DNA of 64,000 nt. Origin: Gymnogyps californianus. Its lineage: Eukaryota; Chordata; Aves; Accipitriformes; Cathartidae. The position numbers were made by a program, and so were the translations under genes. The notes under the pieces are model-generated. The model saw nothing but the letters and a program-made list of their open reading frames with translations. It did not search any database and was not told the DNA's origin. This document shows positions 1-10,899 of this stretch, piece by piece (the first letter of the stretch is position 1; each line of letters begins with the position of its first letter). The stretch is taken from positions 40,442,344 to 40,506,343 of the forward strand of contig NC_059474.1 in assembly GCF_018139145.2 (NCBI RefSeq), written 5' to 3'.

Positions 1-659
1 CACAGGCTGCAGTTCTTCACGAACTGCTCCAGCATGGGTCCCATCCACAGGGTGCAGTCCTTCAGGAACAGACTGCTCCAGCGTGGGTCCCCCCGTGGGG
101 TCACAAGTCCTGCCAGCAAACCTGCTCCAGCGTGGGCTTCTCTCTCCACAGGTCCTGCCAGGAGCCTGCTCCAGCGTGGGCTTCTCACGGGGTCACAGCT
201 TCCTTCAGGCATCCACCTGCTCTGGCGTGGGGTCCTCCATGGGCTGCAGGTGGATATCTGCTCCACCGTGGACCTCCATGAGCTGCAGGGGGACAGCCTG
301 CCTCACCATGGTCTTCACCACAGGCTGCAGGGGAATCTCTGCTCCGGTGCCTGGAGCACCTCCTCGCCCTCCTTCTTCACTGACCTTGGTGTCTGCAGAG
401 TTGTTCCTCTCACATCTTCTCACTCCGCTCTCCGGCTGCAATTGCTGCTGCGTGGTAACTTTTTTCCCTTTCTTAAATATGTTATCCCAGAGGTGCTACA
501 ACTGTCCCTGATGGGCTTGGCCTTGGCCAGGAGTGGGTCCATCTTGGAGCCGGCTGGCATTGGCTCTATCGGACACAGGGGAAGCTTCTAGCATCTTCTC
601 ACAGAAGCCACCCCTGTAGCCCCCCTGCTACCAAAACCTTGCCACGCAAACCCAATACG
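1..659 (-). mobile_element. Avian endogenous-retrovirus LTR, antisense, truncated by the window start
   Basis: Read on the minus strand, the element starts near 659 with ATTGGGTTTGCGTGGCAAGG, which I recognise as the 5' end of a common avian ERVL-type LTR. The first dinucleotide, normally TG, appears mutated to CG. It continues through a G+C-rich segment into a degenerate tandem array: the plus-strand motif CTGCTCCAGCGTGGG or a variant starts near 24, 73, 122, 166, 217, 258 and 339, giving spacings of mostly 41-51 bp. The array keeps frames open on both strands (185 codons at 34-591 +, 78 at 205-441 -), but these are repeat artefacts, not viral gag, pol or env. The other end lies outside the window, so solo LTR and longer provirus cannot be told apart and no target-site duplication can be checked. 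The family name is from memory and not aligned. Confidence 0.8.
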
Positions 660-937
660 AAAGGAAATATGCCTTTTTTTTTTAAATCTGTCTGAAGGAA
701 TGATTCCTAGAAAGATGGAAGACACTTAGATGCTGTGATGTTGCAGCACTTCCATGTGTATAGGTAGTCTCAATGGGTTGATTTTGAAATGATCAATGAG
801 AACTGAGAACTAAAACCAACTGATCATTGTTCTTCAATTATTCCAGAAAACAGAGCCCTAGAAAGGTGAATTAAAAAGCAAAAAAGAGGTAGGAAATGCA
901 TTGGGTAACTAAATAAATATGCATTCAGTTATTTAAT

Positions 938-954
938 TATATATATATATATAT
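938..954. repeat. (TA)n dinucleotide repeat
   Basis: Seventeen bases of alternating T and A within an AT-only neighbourhood. Confidence 0.9.
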
Positions 955-1017
955 TTAATTTCATATATAAAAATTATTCTGGTATGAACCAAATTTGACC
1001 AGATTTATATACAAACA

Positions 1018-1021
<4 letters not shown>

Positions 1022-1054
<33 letters not shown>

Positions 1055-1159
1055 AACAAAACAAAAAACAAAACCCCAACCCCCCCAAAAAAGCCACAAC
1101 CAAAAAATCAACCAAACACAAAAAACCCAACATTGCTTTTTTTTTTTTTTTTTTTTTTT
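1022..1159. repeat. A31 tract, A/C-rich low complexity, then T23 tract
   Basis: A run of 31 A (1022-1052) is followed by about 84 bases made almost only of A and C, then by a run of 23 T (1137-1159). The A and T runs could pair as a long hairpin. Run lengths in such tracts are often wrong in assemblies. A 66-codon frame across it (995-1195 +) is an artefact of composition. Confidence 0.9.
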
Positions 1160-1966
1160 AATGACTTAGAACCAGCACTGGGTCAATCTATTTAGATAGC
1201 ATAAAGTAAATGGACAAGCTATTTATCTTTTATATGTAAATATGATTTTTCAGCCATAGTAGTTTTTATTTTTGGGTAAGTTTTAGTCACTTTTTTCCCA
1301 GAAGGATGAGAAATGAAAACTGTAAAGAAAAATTGGACTTGTGTTATTAGTGCACTTTTAGTGAAATAATGAAAGTCTTAAAATGATGTTACATTACTCT
1401 GTAGACTAAGGTACAAAAATGCTAATTTATTGCTAGACTGCAGCGTCCAATTTGCATTCTAAATCAGACTGCGGAGCTCCCCAAATGAGTAGGTGCCCTC
1501 ACAGTGTATCTAACCTATGCTTTTCCTGAGTAAATTCATAACAGTATGTGTGTTTGTACATGCTTCCTCACATACATACCCACATGTGGTGCTTCACCAT
1601 TTTAAGAAGGTCTAGCTTTTTTAATAGGGATTTGAAGTGTACAGCTAATTTTGGACATTAGCAATCAGAAAAAGAATTGATGCAAGTATTGTTTTAAATC
1701 TCTGAACTGCCTCTAAATTCCTGTTTACTGTGGCACTGACAAATAATGTGTAGGGTGCATATAATTTTCAGCGATGAATATTGTGTATTAAATTGTGCTT
1801 GTATGTGTGCATAAACACACAGTTGCATACAAAATGGTACTGTTATAAAGATGTTTTCTAGAATATTATAAGGGTAATAGCCTATATTTGTTGTTAGTTC
1901 CAGATGATACAGATATATGAGCAGGAAGGAAATGAAGAGTCATATTATTCTTAAATGTGCTGATAC

Positions 1967-2020
1967 AGGAGGAGGGGGAGAGGGGGGTTGGGGAGAGAGA
2001 GAAAGAGAGAGAGAGAAAGA
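1967..2020. repeat. Purine tract / (GA)n upstream of GPM6A exon 1
   Basis: Fifty-four bases are purine on the plus strand except for two T at 1988-1989. The first part is G-rich (1967-1987) and the second is GA/GAAA repeat (1990-2020). It ends about 540 bp before the GPM6A start codon. Confidence 0.9.
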
Positions 2021-2160
2021 CAAGTAATACAGCATAAAGAACCCACAGGCATCTGGGCTTTCCCACTTCAGTAGCAAATAGGGGGAATTATGGGTTGGTG
2101 GTCTGCTTCCCGTTAAGAGGACACCCCTCCATCTGTTTTCAGTACAGCCTGTTTCCAATT

Positions 2161-2559
2161 TAAAACACAGATTTCAATACAAACCTCAATTTCTTTTCTC
2201 CATTTTATATGCAAAGTGAGGCTTATGAATCGGTGTCATTGCCATAAGGGCTCAGACCAAATTTCCCCCCAAAATTCACAGGCTGTTCGTTTGAATACCT
2301 GCTTACAGTGGTACACAATGGACAGCTTTGAGAAGAAAAATTGATAATCTTCACGGAAGAGTAATTTGAATGAAATTACACTTGACAGCCTGTCTCCAAG
2401 CAAACAAGGAGAGTGAGGGAGCCTTAGCTAAGCTCTGAGGACTTGCCTAAGCCTCTGCCGTTGGAGCTTCCCAGGGAAAAAAAAATCCACACTTTTCCTA
2501 CATCTGACTGAAGCTTTTGATTAATTCTCTGTAGCTGTTTCTAGTGAAGAAAGGTAGCC
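2161..2559 (+). promoter_or_regulatory. GPM6A: Presumed GPM6A promoter-proximal region and 5' UTR
   Basis: This is the sequence immediately 5' of the GPM6A start codon. It is of ordinary complexity with no repeats, unlike the flank before it. No clear TATA box or CpG island is visible, so the transcription start cannot be placed. The last bases before the ATG contain pyrimidine-containing stretches ending in CTGTAG (about 2529-2534) and TTTCTAG (about 2538-2544). Either could serve as a splice acceptor, so the coding exon may begin there, preceded by an untranslated exon elsewhere. An in-frame TGA at 2545-2547 closes the frame upstream. The promoter assignment is inferred from position only. 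Confidence 0.4.
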
Positions 2560-2596
2560 ATGGAAGAGAATATGGAAGAGGGACAAACACAGAAAG
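2560..2596 (+). CDS. GPM6A: GPM6A (neuronal membrane glycoprotein M6-a), first coding exon, N-terminal 12 residues
   Basis: The 37 coding bases read MEENMEEGQTQK plus the first G of a glycine codon, and then GTATTG opens an intron in phase 1. This matches the N-terminus I know for the long isoform of vertebrate M6-a, whose next exon starts GCFECCIKCLGG. M6-a is a four-pass membrane protein of the PLP/DM20 family on neuronal surfaces, linked to filopodium, neurite and spine formation; this peptide forms its cytoplasmic N-terminus. The start at 2560 is supported by a strong Kozak context (GCCATGG), by an in-frame stop 13 bases upstream, and by being the only ATG that gives this peptide. The remaining exons (TM1-TM4 and the C-tail) are not in the window. 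The identification rests on a 12-residue match from memory plus correct exon structure; a chance match is unlikely but has not been aligned. Confidence 0.88.
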
Positions 2597-4319
2597 GTAT
2601 TGTGATAAAATTGCTTTCTCTTTGCAAGGACATAATTATTTTGCAGTTCCTTATTTGCTTTAGCAGCATGCTGTAAGGTTAGTGAATATCCTTATGTGGC
2701 AGGATTTTTTTTTTCATACCATTTACTTCATTTGTCTCTCTGCAGTAGCACCTAGCATTAATATAGTGACTGTCATCTGATATCTAGTATTAAAAGAATC
2801 TAAATAGCAAATTTTACATCTATACTAATAATATTGCAAGCATTTAATGCAGCCTGCTTCCCAGACCAGTCTTTGTTAACCTTCATTTATTTCATGTTTT
2901 CACGCTTGTCTAGCTGGGTCAAGGGAGTCTAGTGTGAACTATGAGAGAGCTACTCACACAATATTTGGAGCCGGTTGCAGTTGGATATCTGACAATGTAA
3001 CCAGTATTTACACCTTGAATGAGAGTCCAGACTGAACAAAGACATGGGGTATATTTTGTATATATTTAGGCAGTATTGAAATTTCCCGCTGCCTTTTTTT
3101 CCACTTTTGTTTTGTGATGTGTTGAAGCAGCCTTGCTATAGTTCTAATATTGCATTGTACAGATTTGCATTTTTCTGAAATTCATTTTGCACATTGCAGC
3201 TGAAATTGCTTTAGCAAGATGTACACAGCGTGTTCAGAGCATTTCTGTTCCACTGTTTCTGGTCAAGTTGAAAATAACTGAACGTTATGGGATGTGTTAG
3301 CACTTAAAGGTGCAATTTAAAATTATTGCAGACTTTATTAATTTGTGAATCTCTGAGAAATACAGTGGTTTCAGTCTTTTCACTTAAGTGTTATTCTGTA
3401 CAAGCGACACTACAGTAGTGAAAAGAACCAAGGTTTTTTGATTTTACTTTACTGCAAGCACAAAAGGTAATCCTAGTGAATGTTTGCCATGTTAAATCAT
3501 GTACACTTTTCATTTTGCATTTATTTTGAATTCACTTCCATTTTTGAGGAGGATTTAGGAACTCACCAAGTGATTTAATATAAATTGCCTGTAAAGGCAT
3601 ATTTTTCTGCGCTGATGTCATATTCTGTTTTTCCAGTCCCTGATCAATCTGCTTTCTACATGTAAATGTCATGCTTTCTCATTATAAGTGACCCATTTAG
3701 ACAGAATGCAGCTTTGAATTGTTTATGGTATTGACTTGATCTAGATGCACAGTAGACAGTCATGAGAAGACTAAAGGAGGATATATGTGCCCCCTCTGTG
3801 TGTACATATGTTTATCGATAAATAGATTAGTATCTGGTTGATGATTTCAGCAGTTTCTTCAGTTGAATTTTATTTTTTGCAAATGGCAGAAATAATGGGA
3901 AAGTACAAGACAGTTCATTTTTGTTATGTTTTTTCTGAAGGTAAAATCAATACGTTTATTGTATGGTTCAAATTATTTAGTGTGCTTTACATTTAGAAAT
4001 TGAAGACATGCTTTTTTTAAAGTCTAAAATGCATTTTTTCCTTCTTAAAACAAGTGAATTGAACTATTTGGCCACTGAATCAAAATACTTCATTGTCACT
4101 GAATGATATTGCCTGAAGAAACAGTGTGAAATTCAAAATCCCTAAATTCTTATTAGAGAGAAAAAAAATCAGAAAAAAGTGAATCATTCTGTATATTAAA
4201 AGAACATGTTGTTGTTGATAAACTGTGTCCTCATTGTTCATATGATAAGCAGTTGAATGACCAATAGCCACTCAAAATGGTGTAATTAATAGTGTGATTA
4301 CAACAGCTAACACTACTTA

Positions 4320-4330
4320 CCCCCCCCCCC
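4320..4330. repeat. Poly-C run
   Basis: Eleven consecutive C on the plus strand. Confidence 0.9.
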
Positions 4331-4926
4331 ATTTACAATGCCATGTGTTCAGCCTTTTTTCCCTTTCATGGTACCCAGCTGTCTTCACAGACAGTGACAG
4401 GAGAATGTAAAGAGCTCACAAATTATATGTGTTTTTCCTTATTGAGGTGGAAGGGGATGCTGCTTAGTTGCTGTGACCATACCTGCGAACCTGTCATGTC
4501 AACCTGTCGTGTTCCCACTTTGGATTATGACAACTTTTAAAGTGTATTTAGAATTTGAAGAAAATCCGCAATTCAGGAGGAAAGTGAAAAAATATTTTCA
4601 TTTTTGAATTTTTGGGGGATGCTTGAATGCAGATGTTGGAATTACAGTGAAGTATAGGGATGATTATGAAATCATGGATCTCTTTAAGATTTGCACTTTG
4701 CACTTGAAAAATATTGACTGTTATTAGTATGACTTGATACTTCTCTTTCATAGTTCCTGGGTTTTTTGCTTTCATTTAGCATGCTCTATCTATTATGTGT
4801 TTAACTGATATCCATAGTATAGTTCCAGGTCATCTGGACTGGCTTTTCTAACTGTAGTGTCCCAGCAACTTTAATTGTAATTCATATATTCTAATTTTTG
4901 TCCTCCTGCCATCTTGAGTGGAACTG

Positions 4927-4942
4927 TTTCTTTCTTTCTTTC
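4927..4942. repeat. (TTTC)4 microsatellite
   Basis: Four perfect TTTC units, flanked by further pyrimidines. Confidence 0.9.
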
Positions 4943-5408
4943 TCCTCTGCTTTCTACAAAATCAATGGGAGTATAAACTGTCACTGCTTATCAACTCCTG
5001 TGCTCTTCACAGCAGATGCTTTGAACCTCCCACTGAACAGCATTACGTCTTGCTAGCAGCCATGATGGAAGTGAATAGTTTCATATTGATGCATTTCATA
5101 AATGTGATAAAGATAGCTCTAATAAGAGGCTTGCAGATTTGGAAGTCTTGTCATTTTAGAGAATTTTATGCGATAAGATATTGGTAAGTGCAAACATAAT
5201 TCTTATCATAGTGGTTCCAAATAATGACCTTCTGCCTTACACAATCTCTGTACATTCTAGTGTTTAACACTTATGATTTGTTTATGGCTGTATCTTGGAA
5301 AATTGTCAGCAGGGAAATATATTACATCTGTTTTCTGAAAATAATGAATTACTAGAAACTGTATAGTTCAAAGTAATGATTGGAAAATAGAAATGGACTT
5401 GTACCCTG

Positions 5409-5432
5409 CCCCCCCCCGTCCCATCCCCCCCC
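5409..5432. repeat. C-rich tract
   Basis: Runs of nine and eight C separated by a short GTCCCAT-like spacer. Confidence 0.85.
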
Positions 5433-8400
5433 AATATTTTCTTTCTATTGGTCTTGGAAAGTATGGTTTCTTCTTGGCATCAGGACCCTTAATATGGTAA
5501 ATTGAGATAACGCTGTTGTCCAGCAGTTTTCATATGTAAAGCTGTAAAAATTGAAACCAAGAATAATTCGTATTCATTGATTTTCTGTTTTAAAGTATTA
5601 GAAGACTTGGTTTTTCCCCCTCCTTTTCTCCTTGATACCACATTTCCTTCACTTGCAAGCCAGTACAGGTTGGGGAGGACATTTCAAAGGTATTTGCTAC
5701 ACAGCTGTCTGTAGCTGTCCAAGAACTGAAAGTGTGTAGAAAGTCTGGCTGAAATGTAAGCTACATGTGAACACTAAAATACGTTCTAACAAAGTAAAAA
5801 GTCATAACATCTCAGAAATACCAACTTGTTCACGATTTCCATAATACTGGCATTATGATACATGCCTGGAACTGTAACATACTAAGAGCTTTGATTGCAA
5901 ATTTGCTGTCTGGAAAGCCCAGGATAACTAAAGCCCGTAATTTATTTGACTGGTTTATTTTTCAAAAATGATCAGCTCCACTTAGAAGCAGAAGTTTCAC
6001 GGATATCTTTACGAATGAATGCTAATTTTGAAAACCTCATGCCATAAATTTGCATCTGTCGGTGGTAGGTCTCAACTGCTAGTGTTTGAAAGACAATGAC
6101 AAACTGTTAGCTTTGCTATGTGGAAAAAGATATAGGTCCAGTTCCTGCAGAACAGGTCTTCCCTCCGTGAAAGCACTAAGATTGCAACGAAGTCCCCAAC
6201 CACAGTCATTTGTCCCAATAGAAAACTTGTCAGAGGGCAGGCACTGTAATTTTTTGCATTGTGTGGGACTTGGTACAGTGGAGTTTAGGATTATTCTCAC
6301 CACATATCTATTTCAGAAAAAAGAAACATTCTGTAGCACAGCAAGACATACTTATACCACTTGCAGTAAATTGAAGATAAATGTGCCTTTTTTATGGTTC
6401 ATCCATAACTTCATTTTGTAGTTTGAATTCCTTTATAAAATAAACTCTTGGGAATGGATGGAGCATCTGTGTTTGTACAGCAGCAAACATGAGGAAGAGC
6501 TAATTTTACTTAAGCTCTCTTGGCTGTAGTATACCTAACAAACATAGATAATGTTCCACTGGTAGGATAGCAAAAAAATATGTAATATTATTGTGACAAG
6601 AGATGGTTGAATACTAGAAAATAAATAATGGGTTAATATTTGGTCTGCATTAGTGATTTAAGTGGATCTGCAGCCTCTTATCAAAGCTTTTTCATTTGTT
6701 CCTCAGCATGTTAGTAAAGGAGAGCTTTAAGCAGAATTTTATAAGAAAATCATAAGGAGTCTAGGATGCTATCAGTAATATGTACACAGCCTCTGCTTCA
6801 GCCATGAGAGGCTGAATTGCTTCCTCTTACTTCAGTATTTTTTTGGAAAATGGCAGACTCTGAGTTAGTAGGATACTAGAGACTAGATGAAAGTGATGAT
6901 TTTTATTTCCTACTAAGAAATATACCAACAGCCAAATAGTCAAAATGCTGCTGGCATCCTTTGCAAGTTAGTCTTCTAAATCTTTTTATTTACCTCTAGA
7001 AGAGAACAGTTGTGCAGTTTCTCATTTGACTATTGTTAGAAAGTTGGTTAAAATAAAAATGAGCAAATCTCAATATTTTGCACTTTGATTTTGTTGGGTG
7101 ACTATACTTGCAAATAAAGCCGAGGAGTTATTTTCTGTTCTTTAATGCAAATGCCACACTAAGTGTAAGCCATGCTTGTATCTTCAGTTAGATCCTTTCT
7201 ATGTTGTTAGTACTCTGTCTAGTCTTATAGGACCCCTGAAGTACAATCAGTTTTGTGAGTAATTTGGAAAAAGTTTTTAAATTTGGCCTTATAAGTAGGA
7301 AGTAGCAGATATTTGCTGACTGGTATTCTTCATACAAAACCTGGATTTGCAATGCTTGATTCTTAAAGAAAACATGGTGGGCAGAGGTCAATCTCTATTT
7401 CCTTTGGGAATATATTTTCAATTCTACTCTTAGTTCTCAAGCCTGTGTTCATATTGGAGTTTTACAAGTTCCTTCAGAGCAGAATGGTCTTAACTTTCAT
7501 CACGTTTATTGCTTGTTTGTAAAAGTGTATGTGTGAGTATAGTAACAGTATCAGATAAAATACTCACTCGACAATCATAAAATCACTAACAGAGTAAATA
7601 ATTTTCCTTCTTAATCAATGTTAAATATGGAGGTAAATTTTAGCATCTGGCAAAGTATCTCACAATATTTCCTGCTTAATACTCCTTAGTAGTTAATCAG
7701 TAAGATTTATTAAAGAAAAATGCAATAATATTCAATATGAATTTGAAGTTAATTGTTATAATATTGTAAGAGTTATTGTCCTTTATACAGTAACTACAGG
7801 CTACCTTCCTTAATATTCTTACATTAGGAGCAGTGAGTTCCAGAGTTGTAATTTGAATATAAGTTATTATTCAATATATTAGGCTTTTATTCACAGATAA
7901 TGATGTAAATAAACTTAGTCTTGCTTGCTTATTTAATCTTTAACATTGAAATGTCTCCGTTAATAGTAGAAAACTTTGTATTTCTTACAGGCTTAACATC
8001 ATACTAGTCATAGGCATGAAAATCCAGTATTAATAGGACCTAATTATACTTTTATATATATTCTTACAGGGCAAAAAGTATTCCAACTGCCCTAAGGCAG
8101 ATGGAATCCTCAATTCAGTGTGTGAGAATTTAAGTCTTCATGGTAATTTTGACAGTTGTATGTCAATTTCATAAATAAGCTATTTTAGAAATAAGATATT
8201 TCATAAGTAAGAGATGTAAATGCTTAGAAAAAAGTGTTGAATATATTTAAAATGATTAATTGATACTCATTCTTGAAAAAACACTGTATCAAAACAGAAA
8301 TATAAATTTATAAAAAGCTTTTTCTACAGTTTGTGAAAGTAAAGGCTCACTTTGGGGGAAAAGGGGTATTTTGGATTTCTAATTACTCTGAAAAAAAAGC

Positions 8401-10851
8401 GTTTAGTAATGACAAAACAATACTGCAGATATAGCAAAAATAAATTTGATTCAGCTTAGTGCTTAGGCTCCTTACGGAGAAGGATTGAGGGATTGGTATA
8501 TCTAATATCTAAAAATTATTCATTTTATATTGTGACTATGCATTCATTTCTGATAAGCACTGTAAACAATTTTGGTAATGCAATTTTTAACCTGTTTGAA
8601 TTGCCTACCACTGCACTAAAATTCAAGATGGAAGAATGGATGGAATGCTGCTGGCCTCATATAAAGACAATGTTTGCTTTCTTGATACAATAGTTTTGAA
8701 CTGTTAATTCTCCCTATATAAACAGGTGAGAAAATATGCTCTTTCCTCCTGATAGTTTTATATGGAGAATTAAGTAGAAAATAAGAAAAAAAATACACAT
8801 TTTTGAGCTGTTCTGCTTCAGATTGTAGACATTGTATATGATTTTATAAAAACCATAAAGCACATAAGCACCTGATGGCCATTGAAAATCAGAATGTAAA
8901 AAAGGCAAAGGTGAATATTGATCTTATATCAAATATTTTGTCAGTTAATATTCCATTTGACAACTCTATTTCAGAAGAATTTTGAGCCAATTCATGCAAC
9001 TAAAATGCATAATTCCTGCTGATATCTTATCACGTGACTGATTTCTAAGACAAGCCAGCAAGTCCCACATTGATGTGTTGTCACAAATCTTTTGCTTGGG
9101 GGGGTGGAGAATTACAGAGACTTCAGTTCCAGTGTGTAAGGAATGAGAAATAAGTCTTGTCATTTTCTCAGCTGCAGAGAGATCAGACTCAGAGCATCAA
9201 AATTGTGAGGGTCAAAGATAAACACCAAATACGGATTAACTATCAGAACGGTGAATTTTTGTACACATACGCTCTAGGGCCTTATGAAGGAAGGCCACTG
9301 ACAAAAAATGGCTTAAGTATTCTGTTAGCTTGTCCATGCCAGCTCTCATACAATACACTAGTCTCAAGAAGGCTAAATTTTTTCTTTCCCTGCGCCCCTC
9401 CCCCCCCCAGTATTTTAATCTCCTTACTAGTCATCATGTAGGACTTCAGTAGTCCTTCCAAAATTTATACTGCAGCTATCTACGACAACATTGTCCCAAA
9501 TAACAGTTGCTAAAATATCACCAGCTACTACTAAGTGCAAGGATGACTCTCCTCTTTACATTTATAATACCCCTGATATTTCAATTGGACAGTTTCTGAA
9601 GTATTTTTATTTGGTTCACATAGTGAAAGTTTCATTTTTTTTTTCCCAGTAGTGATAACAATACAACTGTACAGCAAATGAATATCACAATAAATTTAGT
9701 ATCAATTTTAACAAAAATCTGTCTTTTTAATAGTGGTGTGAGGGAAGCAGTGTATTTGCTGCAGTTCTGGTATAAAACTAGACTTCAGCAAAAGGTGCAT
9801 TTGCTGCACTTTTGGTATATAAGCTTTGCAGGAAGGTGCTACTGCCAGAGTGTAAATAAAACTCAAGTAAAATACAGTATTTGCAGTTCCAGTAAGCATT
9901 CCTCACTTGTCAGTATCTTCCCATTTGTACCCCAAGAGTGTGTTCTGTTTTTCTTCCTCTTCCTGGGGGGGTGGGGAAGTAGCTCTTTGTGACTGCTGCC
10001 TCGCTTTTCAATTTTCTGTGGAAGCACTTTCTTTTTAGCATCTGGAAGGCATGGAAATGAAATCCTACAACATTTCTAAATTTCTTCTGGGAACATGTAA
10101 TATAAGATGACAAGTGCTGTATGTTTATTAATTAAGTCGTAGCTGGTCACATCTTCTCAGTCTGCAGCAGGATGATTTTATATAGATAAAATTGGACATT
10201 AAGGAGGAATTTGAAGGGAGTATAGTAGCATAGTGAAGTGATTAAGCAGGGATTGCTTTGCATTAAGGCACAATGGCAAAAAGTAGAGATGATTGTGCTG
10301 ATAAAGGTTGAAGAGATGCAATATGATGAAAAGAAGAAAGGAATAAGCAATATAACTTGAAAGACCTTCGGAGGGGTTCACAAGTTTGAAATTGGTATGG
10401 AAATAGAGGAAGACAATATTAGAGTTAAAAGAATGAAAGATACTAACATTTGGTCTTTTAGACAAGATCTATAGAGGGCCTTGATGGAAATTTTAGGAGT
10501 TTCTTTAGAAACAAAATGTGTTCTTTAAGGTAGAGTGTTTTTTAAATGGCTTCCAAATCTTTACATTTTAGTCTCTCAAGGAAAAAAAATAAAATCTCTT
10601 ATGGTATTGATATAATGATATAAAGTTCAATAATTTTAAACTTTAAAAACCCCAACCAAAACACAAGTAACTGAGCAGAGTAGTACTAGATTGATATTTG
10701 CAGATTCATATAGGTAAATAAAACATATGAGAAGTTTTACATAAGTTATTAGAAGCATAAATTCAGATTATCTTTTTAAAATAGTGAACATGTAACTTAA
10801 ACACATTTTTCCCCCAAGTAAAACAGCAGCCATGCTATGTTCATGGCTACT

Positions 10852-10899
10852 ATAGTAATATTGTAATATTACTATGGTAATATTGCTATGGCAATATTG
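10852..10899. repeat. AT-rich palindrome plus tandem 14-mer
   Basis: Bases 10852-10875 form an inverted repeat with perfect 11-bp arms (ATAGTAATATT and its complement) around a GT centre. They overlap two tandem 14-mers, CTATGGTAATATTG and CTATGGCAATATTG (10872-10899), that differ at one base. Confidence 0.85.

Larger units (their letters stand above)
660..1966. other. 5' flanking DNA upstream of GPM6A, no gene seen
   Basis: This is AT-rich single-copy-looking sequence between the LTR and the purine tract. It holds a (TA)n run at 938-954 and a homopolymer/AC-rich block at 1022-1159. All frames are short. I see no exon, RNA gene or recognisable transposon body here. Confidence 0.6.

Noticed and set aside
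34..591. 185-codon plus-strand frame and overlapping 142- and 78-codon frames
   Set aside because: They lie wholly inside the LTR and stay open because of its tandem modules. No viral or host domain is visible.
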